A stretch of 64,000 nucleotides of DNA from Phymorhynchus buccinoides (taxonomy: Eukaryota; Mollusca; Gastropoda; Neogastropoda; Raphitomidae). Made by a program: the position numbers and the translations under genes. The stretch is from positions 60,279,474 through 60,343,473 of the forward strand of contig CM065689.1 of NCBI GenBank assembly GCA_017654935.2, given 5' to 3'. This document shows positions 44,286 to 58,969 of this stretch, one piece after another. The notes under the pieces were generated by a model. That model had not been told where the DNA came from, ran no database searches, and worked only from the letters and a program-made list of their open reading frames with translations. The first letter of the stretch is position 1. Each line of letters opens with the position of its first letter.

Positions 44286-45236
44286 GTCAGTATGCCGGTG
44301 TAATGTTCACTGTTTTATTGTGCTATATTAGCTATTGATCTATTTTTAGCTACTGTTTCCCCCAGAAGTTCATGGACCTTCTCAACATGTGTCTGACAGA
44401 GGAGCACAGAGACAACCCTAAGTCAGTATGCCGGTGTAATGTTCACTGTTTTATTGTGCTATATTAGCTATTGATCTATTTTTAGCTACTGTTTCCCCCA
44501 GAAGTTCATGGACCTTCTCAACATGTGTCGCACAGAGACAACCCTAAGTCAGTATGCCGGTGTAATGTTCACTGTTTTATTGTGCTATTTTAGCTATTGA
44601 TCTATTTTTAGCTACTGTTTCCCCCAGAAGTTCATGGACCTTCTCAACATGTGTCTCACAGAGACAACCCTAAGTCAGTATGCCGGTATAATGTTCACTG
44701 TTTTATTGTGCTATATTAGCTATTGATCTATTTTTAGCTACTGTTTCCCCCAGAAGTTCATGGACCTTCTCAACATGTGTCGCACAGAGACAACCCTAAG
44801 TCAGTATGCCGGTATAATGTTCACTGTTTTATTGTGCTATATTAGCTATTGATCTATTTTTAGCTACTGTTTCCCCCAGAAGTTCATGGACCTTCTCAAC
44901 ATGTGTCTCACAGAGACAACCCTAAGTCAGTATGCCGGTGTAATGTTCACTGTTTTATTGTGCTATATTAGCTATTGATCTATTTTTAGCTACTGTTTCC
45001 CCCAGAAGTTCATGGACCTTCTCAACATGTGTCGCACAGAGACAACCCTAAGTCAGTATGCCGGTGTAATGTTCACTGTTTTATTGTGCTATATTAGCTA
45101 TTGATCTATTTTTAGCTACTTCAGTATGCCGGTGTTTCCCCCAGAAGTTCATGGACCTTCTCAACATGTGTCGCACAGAGACAACCCTAAGTCAGTATGC
45201 CGGTGTAATGTTCACTGTTTTATTGTGCTATTTTAG
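44286..45236. repeat. 126-136-bp minisatellite of SASS6 exon 4 3' half and donor
   Basis: Seven copies after the genuine exon, starting AGAAGTTCATGGACC at 44364, 44500, 44626, 44752, 44878, 45004 and 45144. Each has TACTGTTTCCCCCAG, the exon piece through ACAACCCTAA, the donor GTCAGTATG and about 70 bp of intron. The first two retain GACAGAGGAGCACAGAG; later ones have an 8-10 bp deletion there. The TTTCCCCCAG that was internal to exon 4 could now work as an acceptor, so each unit resembles a mini-exon. Confidence 0.95.
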
Positions 45237-45242
45237 CTATTG

Positions 45243-45909
45243 CATAGCTGCCAACCTTTCTGTATTTCCCGGAATTTTTCCGGTTTCCAGCCGCAATTCC
45301 AGCCATTCTGTTTAGTGGTGTTAAATTCCGTATTCAAAATTTTCAAAAAACAACAACAAACGCTTAAAATCGAGTAGTCGACGTGCGTGCAGGTTTCCAA
45401 TGCCGATCCATCTTTTTGGACCCGAAAACCATATTCTGCGCATGCGTACAAACTTTCTTTTCTTGCCAAGATGGCGTCAAAGAAAAGCGCACAGTCGAAA
45501 AGTCTGGCCTACCAGAAGTTTGTTCCCCGATATAAGAAGAATTTTCCGTATATTTACAAGTCTTGACAAGGCGAAAATAAAAGTTATGCCTTCTGCACAG
45601 TATGTCGGAATGATTTCAAAATTTCGCACAGGGATCGAAGTGCAGCGCGAGTAGACGGACAGGCGTAAGATGAAAGTAGAAGTCCCCGCTGTGAAGAAGA
45701 CGCCTTCGATAGCGTAATGTTTCTCTTCCGAAACGGACAACAGTTCAATCAATGTAGAGGTAGGCATTTATTTTGAAAGAGTTTTTGTTTATTGAAAAGA
45801 AAAGAAACGTCACATATTTTTCCATTTCTCTTCTAATGATTACAATGCCAGTCTCTCTCTCTCTCTCTATCTCTACTCTCTATCTCTCTCGTCTCTCTCT
45901 CTCTCTTCT

Positions 45910-45954
<45 letters not shown>

Positions 45955-46076
45955 TTTGTTTCTTGATTGACTTCTTTATGTTTTGCTTTTAAGCTGTACT
46001 TAATTAAATTTAATAGTTCATCTTATACTCCTAAAAAGCGTGACATGATCAGCCATGCTTATCCTCATTAAAAAAA

Positions 46077-46113
<37 letters not shown>

Positions 46114-46181
46114 ACTCTCTCTCTCGTCTCTCTCAAACAATCTCTCTCCCTCTCACTTCTCTCTCTCTCGCCGGCTCTATC

Positions 46182-46260
<79 letters not shown>

Positions 46261-48153
46261 ACCAACCTGTCAGTGTCATTAGGTATTACAGCCCACTTCT
46301 AAAATGCGAGTAAATCACTCGCATTGGCGACTTAAATTTTGTCCTGGCGACTAAATAAATGTAAATCAATCGCCAATGTCCTTCAAGCCCAGTAAAAAAT
46401 CTGACTGCCGCTCGCCAGGCTCTTCGGGGGGAATTCCCCGCAGGCAGGTAGGCCTAGTTGAGTCGGCAAACGCATGCGGCGGACATTTGGCTGCAAAGGC
46501 ATCGCTATCCCTAGGCCAAACGATACTAGTTTTACGGTTTTAAATGTGCACGAGCAGTTTTAGTCCTCATTGGTTGTTAAAAGTGCTCGAGCAAAAAAAC
46601 CCGACCAATCAGCGTGGTTTCTCCTAAAAGTGCTCGAGCAAAATTAATAAAAGTGCTCAAGCTGATTTATTATGTAAATTGCCTGTGCAAAACAAGGTTA
46701 CATTATCATTGGTTGATAAAAGTGCTCGAGCAAGATTACCGACCAATTAGCGTTTTTTCTCCTAAAAGTGCTCGAGCAGAATTCCCTGTCTCAGCTAGGC
46801 CTAAACTCAGCGTGCAAGGCTTGGGCCCACACTTATCTGTACAGCCAATCAGAATGCTTCTCTTTCGCGGACAATGGTAGCAGACGCTTTCTTTATCAAC
46901 TGCTGCAGCCGTGACTTTCTTGGAAAATGGCGAGTCGAAAGAGAAACCAACCTGAACAGAAATCTGCGTTTTTTCGCTGTTGCAATAAACCTACAAGGCA
47001 GAACTACCAGTAATTAGTCAGACAAACACGATGATAAGCAAAATGATCCAGGTAGGGTTTCATCAGATTCTGAACAGCCATCTAAGGCTAAACTAAGGCT
47101 CACAGCAACACTGGTAACACAGACTTTGTTTCCGAGGGGGGGGTGGGGTGGAGGTTAGGGTTAGGGTTATTATTCCAAAAAGATAATTAGCTGAAAAGGT
47201 TCATAAAATACAGCTTAATGTTTGGTAAGAAAGGCAAAAAAAATGGAATTAAACCGAAAAATGCAGAATTAGGGGGGGCGAAATGCAGGGGGGGCCCCCC
47301 TGGGGGGGGGGGGTCCACATCTTTACCTTTGGCAAAAAAAATAGTGTCGTTAGTAGGGGGCTTAGTAGGTGGTGTCCGGCATACGGGTTCCATTGAACTC
47401 CACCGAAGTGACTCAGTAGTAGTCTAGTGTCTCCTCGGTTGGTTGCCTCCTGACAGCCTCCCTAAATTAGATTCGCACCACACTCCCCTTGGACGGCTTA
47501 GTCTCGGTTTCTGCGACTTGAACAAAACCGGGTGTAGCTGGACGAATTAGGATGCAGGAACGAGCGGAGGTGGGAAAGCAACTGCCACTGTACAGCCCAG
47601 AAGATGGGGTGACAGCAAAAAATAAATAAAAAAAAAATTCCCAAAATACGTGCTGGCGACTAAAATTTTTGGTTTACTAGCCATTGGCGATTGAGTCAAA
47701 AAAGCAATCGTAGAGGGCTGTATTAGCTTTTTGAACCAATTATTACTAGTCTCTGGAGTTGTTGGGGTCAACCCCCTTCCCCTTCTCCCAACCCCCCCCC
47801 CCCCCCCCCGCCCAGTGAGTAGGTTAATATAAATATTGTTTTTTTTAAGCCAGTAGTAATGATGGGTGGACACAATATCCGGGTACTATTATCTTTGTGT
47901 GTGTGTGTGTGTGTTAGTTGTTACATGGTCAAGTGTGTGTGTGTTTTGAGTATTCATAAATGCAATTTAGATTGTTTTTTAAAACTATGTTATCTTGTCA
48001 GGAGATGACGAGATTGCTCATAAAAGTATAAAAAATGCTTCAGCTTCAGGGGCCTGTGCACCCTGACCCCCGCTTTCTCAGAAGGGGGGCAAGCCCCCCT
48101 CCAGAACCCCACCGTAGATTCCTTATTTTGCTTCTCAAAGGTTGGCAGCTATG
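45243..48153 (+). mobile_element. 2.9-kb TIR transposon with BED-like finger start, 6-bp TSD
   Basis: CATAGCTGCCAACCTTT at the left is mirrored by AAAGGTTGGCAGCTATG at the right, and CTATTG flanks both ends (45237-45242 and 48154-48159). Near the left end the + strand reads MASKKSAQSKSLAYQKFVPR, and after a frame change CTVCRNDFKISHRDRSAAR, a BED-like C2H2 finger as in hAT-type transposases. A second candidate transposase start, MASRKRNQPEQKSAFFRC, is at 46927. Nested inside is a TACAGCCC...GGGCTGTA element (about 46287-47720) with repeated AAAGTGCTCGAGCAAAA words, CT tracts and a C run. No catalytic domain survives. Confidence 0.85.
45854..46262. repeat. CT-rich microsatellite clusters
   Basis: Two interrupted CT tracts (45854-45953 and 46076-46258) within the 45243-48153 transposon. 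The noisy counterparts are at 50055-50146 and 50268-50412. Confidence 0.95.
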
Positions 48154-49428
48154 CTATTGATCTATTTTTAGCTACTGTATCCCCCAGAAGTTCATGGACC
48201 TTGATAACAAGTGTCTCACAGAGACAACCCTAATTACCGTATGCCAATATAATGTTCACTGTTTTATTGTGCTATTTTAGCTATTGATCTATTTTTAGCT
48301 ACTGTTTCCCTCAGAAGTTCATGGACCTTCTCAACATGTGTCGCACAGAGCTAGGCCTAAGTCACTCAGCCGGTGCAATGTTCACTGCTTGGGCCCACAC
48401 TTATCTGTACAGCCAATCAGAATGCTTCTCTTTCGCGGACAATGGTAGCAGACGCTTTCTTTATCAACTGCTGCAGCCTTGACTTTCTTGGAAAATGGCG
48501 AGTCAAAAGAGAAACCAACCTGAACATGTTTATTGTTGCTATACTATGATCTATTTTTAGCTACTGTTTCACCAGACGTCATGGGACCGTCTCAACAATG
48601 GTCGCACGAGACAACCCTAATTCAGTATGCGGGTGTAATGGTCACTGTGTATTGTGGCATATTATCTATTGATCTATTGTTAGATACTGTTCAACCAAGA
48701 AGTTCATGGGCCCTTCTCAACATGTTCTCACAGAGACAACCCTAAGTCAGTATGCCGGTGTAATGTTTCACTGTTTATGTCGCTATATTAGCTATGGCAT
48801 CGATTTTAATTTGTAGCTACGGTTTCCCCCAGAAGTATCATGACCTTCTCAAACAGTTAGCACAAGAAGACAACACTAAGTCCAGTATGCGGTGTAATGT
48901 TAACTGTTTATTGTGCATTTTAGTATTGATCTATTTTTAGCTATGTCCCCAAGAAAGTTCATGACCTTCCCCACACGTGTTCACAGAGCCAAACCCTTAA
49001 TCCAGTGTATGCGGTGTATGTTCACGTTTATTGTGCTATTTTAGCTATATCTATTGTTAGTCTACGTTCACCCCAGACAGTTCATGACATCTTCTCAACA
49101 TGTGTCTCACAGAGGGGACAACCCTAAGTCAGTATATGCGGTGTAATGTCACTGTTTTATTGTGATATTTTAGCTATGATATATTTTTAGCTACGGTTTA
49201 CCCCAGAAGTCATGGACCTTCTCAAACATGTGTCGCACCAGAGAAACCCAAGTCAGTATGCCGGTGTAATGTTCACTGTTATTGTGCTATATTAGCGTAT
49301 GATCTAATTTTTAGCTACTGTTTACCCCAGAAGTGCATGGACCTTCTAAACATGTGGCACAGAAGGAAACCCTAAGTCAGTATGCCGGTGTAATGTTCCA
49401 CTGTTTATTGTGCTATTTTAATCTATGC
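48154..49428. repeat. Exon 4-derived minisatellite, second block (error-rich)
   Basis: About nine or ten further copies of the exon 4 3'-half unit (AGAAGTTCATGGACC-like words at about 48187, 48314, 48707, 48830, 48952, 49075, 49204 and 49329). The first two are clean; from about 48530 nearly every unit has several one-base insertions or deletions. A 140-bp transposon fragment is embedded at 48388-48527. Confidence 0.88.
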
Positions 49429-52341
<2,913 letters not shown>

Positions 52342-52530
52342 CTATTGATCTATTTTTAGCTACTGTTTTCACCCACGAAAGTCATGGGAACTCTCAACAT
52401 GTGTCGCACAGAGACAAAACCTAAAGTCAGCTATGCAGGTTAGTTTCACTGTTTTATGTGCTATATAGCTATGATATATTTTAGCTGTTGTGTATTTTAA
52501 TAATCCGTAGCTACTGTTCCCCCATGAAGT
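52342..52530. repeat. Exon 4-derived unit(s) after the second transposon copy
   Basis: CTATTGATCTATTTTTAGCT and AACTCTCAACATGTGTCGC show at least one more noisy unit, then a fragment of another (CTACTGTTCCCCCATGAAG) at 52512-52530. Confidence 0.8.
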
Positions 52531-52538
52531 CAGCTAGG

Positions 52539-52787
52539 AGCTGCCATGGCTAAGATAATCCCGCATAACTATGCAGAAAACATAACAACATTTTGATGTA
52601 GCTGGTGTTCTAGCTTACATCCTGGTTGTACAAACTCACCCTTGCAAAAGGGACTGCCAGGAGACTCAGACCAAGTGACATAAGTTGAACACAAGGACTT
52701 ACTTAACAAAAAAAAAAAAAAAAAATGGGTTAGTTTTTTTTGTTTTTTCTGCATAGTTATGCAGGGATGTCTTTTAGCCATGCATAG
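52539..52787. mobile_element. About 250-bp MITE with TGCATAACTATGCAG arms
   Basis: GCCATGGCTAAGATAATCCC and GCATAACTATGCAGAAAA at the left are mirrored at the right (TTTTCTGCATAGTTATGC, then AGCCATGC). An A run of 17 and T-rich sequence form part of the loop. Confidence 0.72.
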
Positions 52788-52825
52788 CTCAGCATAAAAT
52801 GCATCAGTGGAAAATCCTCCGAAGC

Positions 52826-52880
52826 AGAGTGTGGCTGCCCGCGTGCAGTGGTAATCAAAAAAACGGTCAAACTCATCAGT
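52826..52880 (+). repeat. Dispersed repeat R2, 5' half of a split copy
   Basis: GTGTGGCTGCCCGCGTGCAG, then GGTAATCAAAAAAACGGTC. The continuation is at 54525-54605 (CAGCTGGGGCACTTGTACCA and ATCCCTGGAGTCTTTAAGCC), so roughly 1.65 kb has been inserted into one R2 element. Confidence 0.75.
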
Positions 52881-53209
52881 TCTTCAAGTCAAGTCAAGTC
52901 AAGTACCACTTGAGATCTCAACAGAGAAAATGACATTCAGGTGGCAACATCAAATCATTTTTTTTCAAAACATATCACAAAACAATGGCAGAACAGCCAC
53001 GATAACATAAGACACATGGGATTTAAATTAGGAAATATTTAAAGCAAGCACACAAACACAAGAGAACAGAAGCTAATAACATAGGCCAATAATAAGGATA
53101 GTAACATTAAGATACAGTCGTGTACAATAAACCACCATATGTGCGTCAGCGGAAAGCACAAAAATCACAGAGTACTCTTGATTTCAGCTCTGGGCGTACA
53201 AGGGGACGC

Positions 53210-54260
53210 ACACCTATTTTCAACAGACCGAGACAGCAGGGTTCTTTCTTGGCGTCGGTCATCGGTCATTGACTCATAAACCTGCGATTTTGATGGATAG
53301 TTTAGCATGCACCCAGGAGGTCTTCACTGACCGATTGATTTTTCGTCAACGCAGTCAGCAACTTCAAGGATTCTGTGTCTGCTAAACTTAGTTCTTCCGC
53401 GGCCTCGGACCATAATCAGAACTACAAAGTTGTTATTATGGCGAAACGAACGCCGCGAAACGAAGAAACTGCGGCATGGCACATGGGTAAAGCTTTTCCG
53501 ACTCAAACTTTTTAAGACCAAATAAAGTTCACGGGACAGTCTGCTAGTTGATAAACAGATCGTATCTCAGACTTTTGAAAACAATTAGTGTTTAAAACCA
53601 GCCATGCTACCCAAAGAAGGCACGAGTAGGAAAGGGGCAGGAAAATGAATATGTTTGCTAGTTCGGACTCGCTCAGACATCGTCTGCAAATTGTAGGGAT
53701 CGTTGGAATTAGGTCAAGCAACCTAATTTTTCCATATCAAAAATCCGAACACGATTTTCGTCGTTGCCACAGCGGTCATGTCTGTTGCTTTGGTTTCCTG
53801 GTTGTCAGTCTTGTTCTGGACATCCGGGTTTTCCTTCTAAAGCGACACATGTCCGGTCATTCCAAAACGATCTTTGTTTACATCTGAATGCTTGTTCGCT
53901 CGAGAAGTGAAGTGCTTTCAACGTTTAGGTCTGATTCTTCGTTTGACAATCTGAAGTTTTGTGCAAGTTCGAGCAGAGGAAAAAGCAGCAGCATCAAGCC
54001 GTTACTTTTAAAGATGGAATGGAATCATCTCAAAAACAAAGCTACTGCATATGAAGTGTGGTGTACGCGGTGTGTCTGTCGCCTGTCTCATCTGAAATAT
54101 CTCGATCTGTTTGTCTCCCCGCCTCCCCCCCCCCCCCCCCCCCCCCCCCCCCACCCGTCTCTCTTCTCTCTCTACTCTCTCTCTCTCTCTGTAGTCAGGC
54201 CTATGTCCATTCCAGGGTTATGCACATGTGTTTGCCTGGGTGTTTCATGTGCATGTAAGC
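53210..54260 (-). mobile_element. Reversed relative of the 9778-11929 transposon
   Basis: On the minus strand it follows the same order as 10390-11660: GGAATGGACATAGGCCTGAC..., TTCAGATGTAAACAAAGATCG, CCCTTTCCTACTCGTGCC, MVRGRGRTKF and RHRILEVADCVDEKSIGQ. The CAG/CTG termini are not visible, so it is truncated or part of a larger unrecognised insert between the two R2 halves. A poly-C/CT tract lies at 54125-54195. Confidence 0.75.
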
Positions 54261-54524
54261 ATGTGTGTTTAGCATGTATTTGCTTTGTTAAAGCATTTTT
54301 ATCATATACTTTAGGGGACTCCTAAAAATACGAAAAGACCTTAAAAATTTTGCAAGGGAGTCCCTGGACTCTAAAATTTCACCACTATGGGAAAACACTG
54401 AAGCATACATGGGATCAGATTAAGGAGCATTCACACCAAGACTACAATTATCAACCAAAACCACCATATCACGAGTCTCGCTGCACATCATGAATTAAAT
54501 TACTGTAGTACATCTCTTTCTATC

Positions 54525-54605
54525 AACAGCTGGGGCACTTGTACCATAGTGTTTGCTTCGGCTGTTGGGACGTATCCCTGGAGTCTTTAAGCCGGGGTAC
54601 GAAAC
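54525..54605 (+). repeat. Dispersed repeat R2, 3' half of the split copy
   Basis: CAGCTGGGGCACTTGTACCA and CGTATCCCTGGAGTCTTTAA match the 3' half of the R2 copy at 8473-8615, with the same GCTGTTGGGA word between. Confidence 0.75.
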
Positions 54606-54679
54606 AAATAACAACATCCATGTACAAACATGAAGACTTCAACAATGATCTTGTCTTCACCTACCTTTGGTTTTCTTCA

Positions 54680-55880
54680 GTCTATCCAACCCAGCAGGGC
54701 TCCCAAAGCCCCGACAAAATCAAGGGGTCCAGGGACTCCTTCACTTACAGTTTTGGGGTCTAGAGCGGGATAGAGGGCCCCAGTGCCATGGCGAATGCTT
54801 TAAAAAAGAAATTGTGCGTGCATCCCTGGGACGCCCGGGACATTCTTTAAAGAGGGTCTTTAGAATTTCGTACTCATAGCCGGACCCCCAAATGGGGGTC
54901 CCTTTTGGAGCCCTGCTCAGTATTGCTAACACCCAACGGCAAACATTTTGCAGTACTATCCAACCTCAGATTTACCACCCTAACGGTCATCAATTTCTCA
55001 GAAGTCCTATCAACCTCCAGTATTGCTACATAGATCGGCCATCATTTCGGCAGTTCCTATCCAACCTCAGTATGATTACCACCCAAACGGCCTCATTTCT
55101 CACAGTCCTATCCAACCTCAGTATTGCTACCACCCCAACATAAAAAAAAAAAAAAACAATGGCCATACCATTTCTGCAGTGCCTATCCCAACCTCATATT
55201 TGTACACCCCAACGGTCACATTTCTCCAGGCCCTATACAACCAGCAGTATTGCTACCACCCAACAGCGTCATCATTTCTCCAGTACTAGCAACCTCAGTA
55301 TTGTACCACCCAACGGTCAATCATTTCTGCAGTTCCTATCCAACCTCAGTATGCCTAACACCACGGTCATCATTTCTCCAGTTTAAATCCTAACCTCGTA
55401 TTTGATAACCACCAAACGGTCTAATTTCTCCAGCCCTATCCAACCTCAGATGCTACCACCCAACGGTCATCATTTCTCAGTCCTACCCAACATCAGTATG
55501 CTACCACCCAAGGGTCATAATCTTTCTCCCAGTTCATAATCCAAGCCTCAGTATTGCTACACCCAACGGGTCATCATTTCTGCAGTCCATCCAACGTCAG
55601 TATTGCTACAACCACGGTCACTTTCTCCAGCTCATACAACCTCAGTATTGCTACCACCCAACGGTCCATCATTTCTCCAGTTCCCTATCCAACCTCAGTA
55701 TGCTACCAACCAACGGTCATCATTCTGCCAGTCCTATCCAAACCTCATATGACTTACCACCCAACGGTCATCTTTCTGCAGTCCTATCCAAACCTCAGAT
55801 TGCACCACCCAACGGTTCACATTTCTGCAGTCCTATCCAACCATCATATTTGATTACCACCAAAGGTCTCTTCTGAAGTG
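54680..55880. repeat. About 57-60-bp minisatellite (error-rich), MITE-interrupted
   Basis: About 17 units of TATCCAACCTCAGTATTGCT, ACCACCCAACGGTCATCATT and TCTCCAGTCC, with many one-base gaps. A 221-bp insertion at 54695-54915 splits the first unit. Many units contain CTCCAG or CTGCAG preceded by pyrimidines. Confidence 0.9.
54695..54915. mobile_element. CAG...CTG MITE, 221 bp
   Basis: CAGGGCTCCCAAAG at the left and CTTTTGGAGCCCTG at the right form an inverted pair with one or two mismatches. The flanks are both parts of the CCAACCTCAGTATTG repeat word, with CTCAG on the right and a degraded CCAG on the left, consistent with a 5-6-bp duplication. Confidence 0.75.
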
Positions 55881-55959
55881 GCGCTATGCTGGAGACTGTA
55901 GTATAGTAAGCACGAGTAGGGACACGGGACTGGCAGGGAACGGGTAATCATTCATGAAA

Positions 55960-56290
55960 ATAAACACAAATATTTGGTATTTTTATGTCATTTTGATTTA
56001 AGTTTCACAGATTTGACATATTTTATGTCATTGATAATTGGGTTTTTTATTTTATGTCATTTGATTGAAGTCGTTGTGGATTTATGTCATTGAATTTAAC
56101 GGGTGGTGTTTTAGTCATTTGATTTAACTGTTGTGGTGTTTATGTCATGTGATTAGTGTTGTGGTGTTTTTCATCATTTGATTTAAACTGGTGGTGTTTT
56201 TTCATCATTGATAATGTTAGTGGTGTTTTGAAGTTATTTAAAGTGTGTTGTGGTTGTTTTTTTATGTCATTGATTTTAAAGTGTTGTGTT
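55960..56290. repeat. Short T/G-rich repeat before exon 5
   Basis: Irregular 25-40-bp units with TTTATGTCATTTGATTTAA and GTGTTGTGGTGTT. Length noise is strong. It leads directly into the TTTTTTCAG acceptor of exon 5. Confidence 0.8.
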
Positions 56291-56298
56291 TTTTTCAG

Positions 56299-56466
56299 GT
56301 TTGTGTTGCACTTCAGTCGGACGGGCGGGGAGGAGGGCGACCGGCCCCTGCTGAGCGTGGGGGACACCCCTTCAAGAACACTCATTCACCTGGCCCTCAA
56401 GTTTGTGCCGGGCTCAGGGACCCTGACATCAAAAAAGAATAACGGGACTGTCTCAAACAGCTGAAG
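56299..56466 (+). CDS. SASS6: SASS6 exon 5 (frame disturbed)
   Basis: From GTTTTTTTCAG to CTGAAG|GTGTTG. It completes the split Lys codon from exon 4 and reads FVLHFSRTGGEEGDRPLLS then VGDT. The expected NPFKxLxHLALKFVPG block is partly out of frame: LIHLALKFVPGS is present, but small gaps around 56369-56378 and an inserted GG near 56418 break continuity and give a stop at 56461. Vertebrate SAS-6 has FLLQL...[30 protein letters not shown]. This is the last part of the head domain. The breaks coincide with the error-rich region and are more likely sequence error than a dead gene. Two partial copies follow. Confidence 0.85.
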
Positions 56467-56770
56467 GTGTTGTTGTGAGAGAGAGGGAGATAGAGAGAGA
56501 GGGTGTGTGTGGGTAGAGGACTAATCCATTTAAGCACCTCATTCACCTAACCCTCGAGTTTGTCCGGGCTCAGACCCGACATCAAAAAATACCTGGCTAC
56601 CTGTCTCAACAGCTGAAGGTGTGTGAGAGAGAGGAGAATAGAGGAGAGAGTAGTGTGTGTGGTAGAGACTCATCCATTTAAAGCACCTCATTCACCTAAC
56701 CTGGGTTTGCCGGGGTTCAGACGCAGACATAAAACAACTACCTGGATACTGTCTCAGACAGCGGCAGAAA
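56467..56770. repeat. Two partial tandem copies of SASS6 exon 5
   Basis: 56528-56616 and 56671-56765 repeat the 3' half of exon 5 (AAGCACCTCATTCACCTAAC through CATCAAAAAATACCTGGCTA to CAGCTGAAG). The first copy retains a GTGTGTGAG donor. Its reading KYLATCLNS-like segment fits the family better than exon 5 itself. The GA/GT-rich intron after the donor is included in the unit of about 143 bp. Confidence 0.85.
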
Positions 56771-57364
56771 AACAGCTCCACCGTCTTGGCGAAATTTTTG
56801 TAGTTGAAGGAATCTCCGCGAAAAAATGCGTTGCGATGTATTCTCAAAGGTGCAGTCCGTAAATTGGTCGTGTGTATTACGCTGTGGTCGTTGAGTAAAA
56901 AGGCCGACGTAGCGACTGCCAAATGGTGTGTTCGAGTGTTTTGAAGGGAAGTCAGGCTCTGCAGAAAAATCTGAAAAATAACATAAATAGGCGCCTGTTG
57001 ATAAGCGATACAAACTTTGCAAAAATACCGTACGCGTCCAGGTAAACGCTTACTGAACTGACCGCATTACTGCTGCATAGACGAGCGTTCAAATAATCCA
57101 ACTGCCGTTGGGCACTTCTTTCTTGCGAAAACTGGTAGAATTAGGCAATTTAATCTCTACAACGTTGCTTTTACTCCAAAAAGGGTTATGAATCTGTGGA
57201 CGGTATCTGGGACGATACATAGGGATTTTGAAGCATTTTAACGTGAGTATTAAATCGAATCGGCGACTCGTTGACACTGTCGAGGTGTGATCACAGGAGG
57301 ACTGTCACTAATAGGGCGCTCGTTTATTAGACCATGGCCGAAATTGGGAGACAAAAAATATCGC
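56771..57364. other. Unassigned sequence in SASS6 intron 5
   Basis: Begins directly at the end of the third exon 5 copy (CAGCGGCAG), so it may be an insertion that cut that copy short. A short minus-strand frame has no recognised family. Confidence 0.4.
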
Positions 57365-57394
57365 TGGATAGTAAAAAAAAATTACGAGAATTTT

Positions 57395-58966
57395 TGTGTG
57401 TGTGTTTGAGAAACAGCTATGAGTGGTGTGTGTGTTTGATGAACAAGCTATAGTGGTGTGTGTTTGATGAACAGCTATGGTGGGTTTTTGTGGATGAAAC
57501 AGCTATGTGGTGGGTGTGGGTGATGAAACAGCTATAGTGGTGTGTGTTGATGAACAGGCTATGGTGGTGTGTGTTGATGACAGCTATGGTTGTGTGTGTG
57601 TGATGAACAGCTATGGTGGTGTCTGTTTGATGAACAGCTATGGTGGTGTGTGTGTGTTGAACAGCTATGGTGGTGTGTGTATGATTAACAGCTATGGTGG
57701 TGTGTGTGTGATTAACAGCTATGGAGGTGTGTGAGTGATTAACAGCTATGGTGGTGTGTGTTTGATAAACAGCTATGGTGGTGTGTATTTGATGAACAGC
57801 TATGGTGTGTGTGTGTGTGGTGGACCAAGCTATGGTGGTTGTGTGTGATGACCTCTATGTTGGGTGTGTGTGAATGAACAGCTATGGTGGGTGTTGTTTT
57901 GGAGACAGCTATGGTGGTGTGATGAACAGCTATGGGGTGTGTGTGTGTGTGTTGTGTGTGATGTGTGTGATGTGTGTGTTGTGTGTGATGCAGCTATGGT
58001 GGTGTGTGTTTTGTGTGTTATGAACAGCTATGGTGGTGTGTGTATGATGAACAGCTATGGTGGTGTGTGTTTGATGAACAGCTATGTGGTGTGTGTGTTT
58101 GATGAACAGCTGTGGTGGTGTGTGTGTTTGATGAACAGCTGTGGTGGTGTGTGTTTGATGAACAGCTATGGTGGTGTGTATTTGATGAACAGCTATGGTG
58201 GTGTGTGTTTGATAAACAGCTATGGTGGTGTGTGTGTTTGATGAACAGCTATGGTGGTGTGTGTGTGTGATGAACAGCTATGGATTGGGGTGTGTTTGAT
58301 TGACATCTATGGTGGTGTGTGTGTGTGATGAACAGCTATGATGGTGTGTGTGTTTGATGAACAGCTATGGTTGTGTGTGAGTGATGAACAGCTATGGTGG
58401 TGTGTGTTTGATAAACAAATATGGTGGTGTGTGTTTGATGAACAAATATGGTGGTGTGTGTTTGATGAACAGATATGGTGGTGTGTGTGTGATGAACAGC
58501 TATGGTGGTGTGTGTGTGTGTGATGAACAGCTATGGTGGTGTGTGTGATGAACAGCTATGGTGGTGTCTGTGTGATGAACAGCTATGGTGGTGTGTGTGT
58601 GTGTATGATGAACAGCTATGGTGGTGTGTGTGTGATTAACAGCTGTGGTGGTGTGTGTGTGATTAACAGCTATGGTGGTGTGTGTGTGATTAACAACTTA
58701 ATGGTGGTGCGTGTGTGTGATTAACAGCTGTGGTGGTGTGTGTGTGATTAACAGCTATGGTGGTGTGTGTGTGATTAACAGCTATGGTGGTGTGTGTGTG
58801 TGATAAACAGCTATGGTGGTGTGTGTTTGATGAACAAATATGGTGGTGTGTGTTTGATGAACAGATATGGTGGTGTGTGTTTGATGAACAGATATGGTGG
58901 TGTGTGGTGTGTGATGGAACAGCATGGTGGTGTGTGTGTGAGAACACGCTATGGGTGTGTGTGGTG
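57395..58966. repeat. About 27-32-bp TG-rich minisatellite
   Basis: More than 50 units of TGATGAACAGCTATGGTGGT followed by a variable GTGTGTGT run. Variants have GATTAACAGC, GATAAACAGC or GAACAAATATGG. It runs up to the exon 6 acceptor. All long frames in it are repetitive readings. Confidence 0.95.
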
Positions 58967-58969
58967 CAG

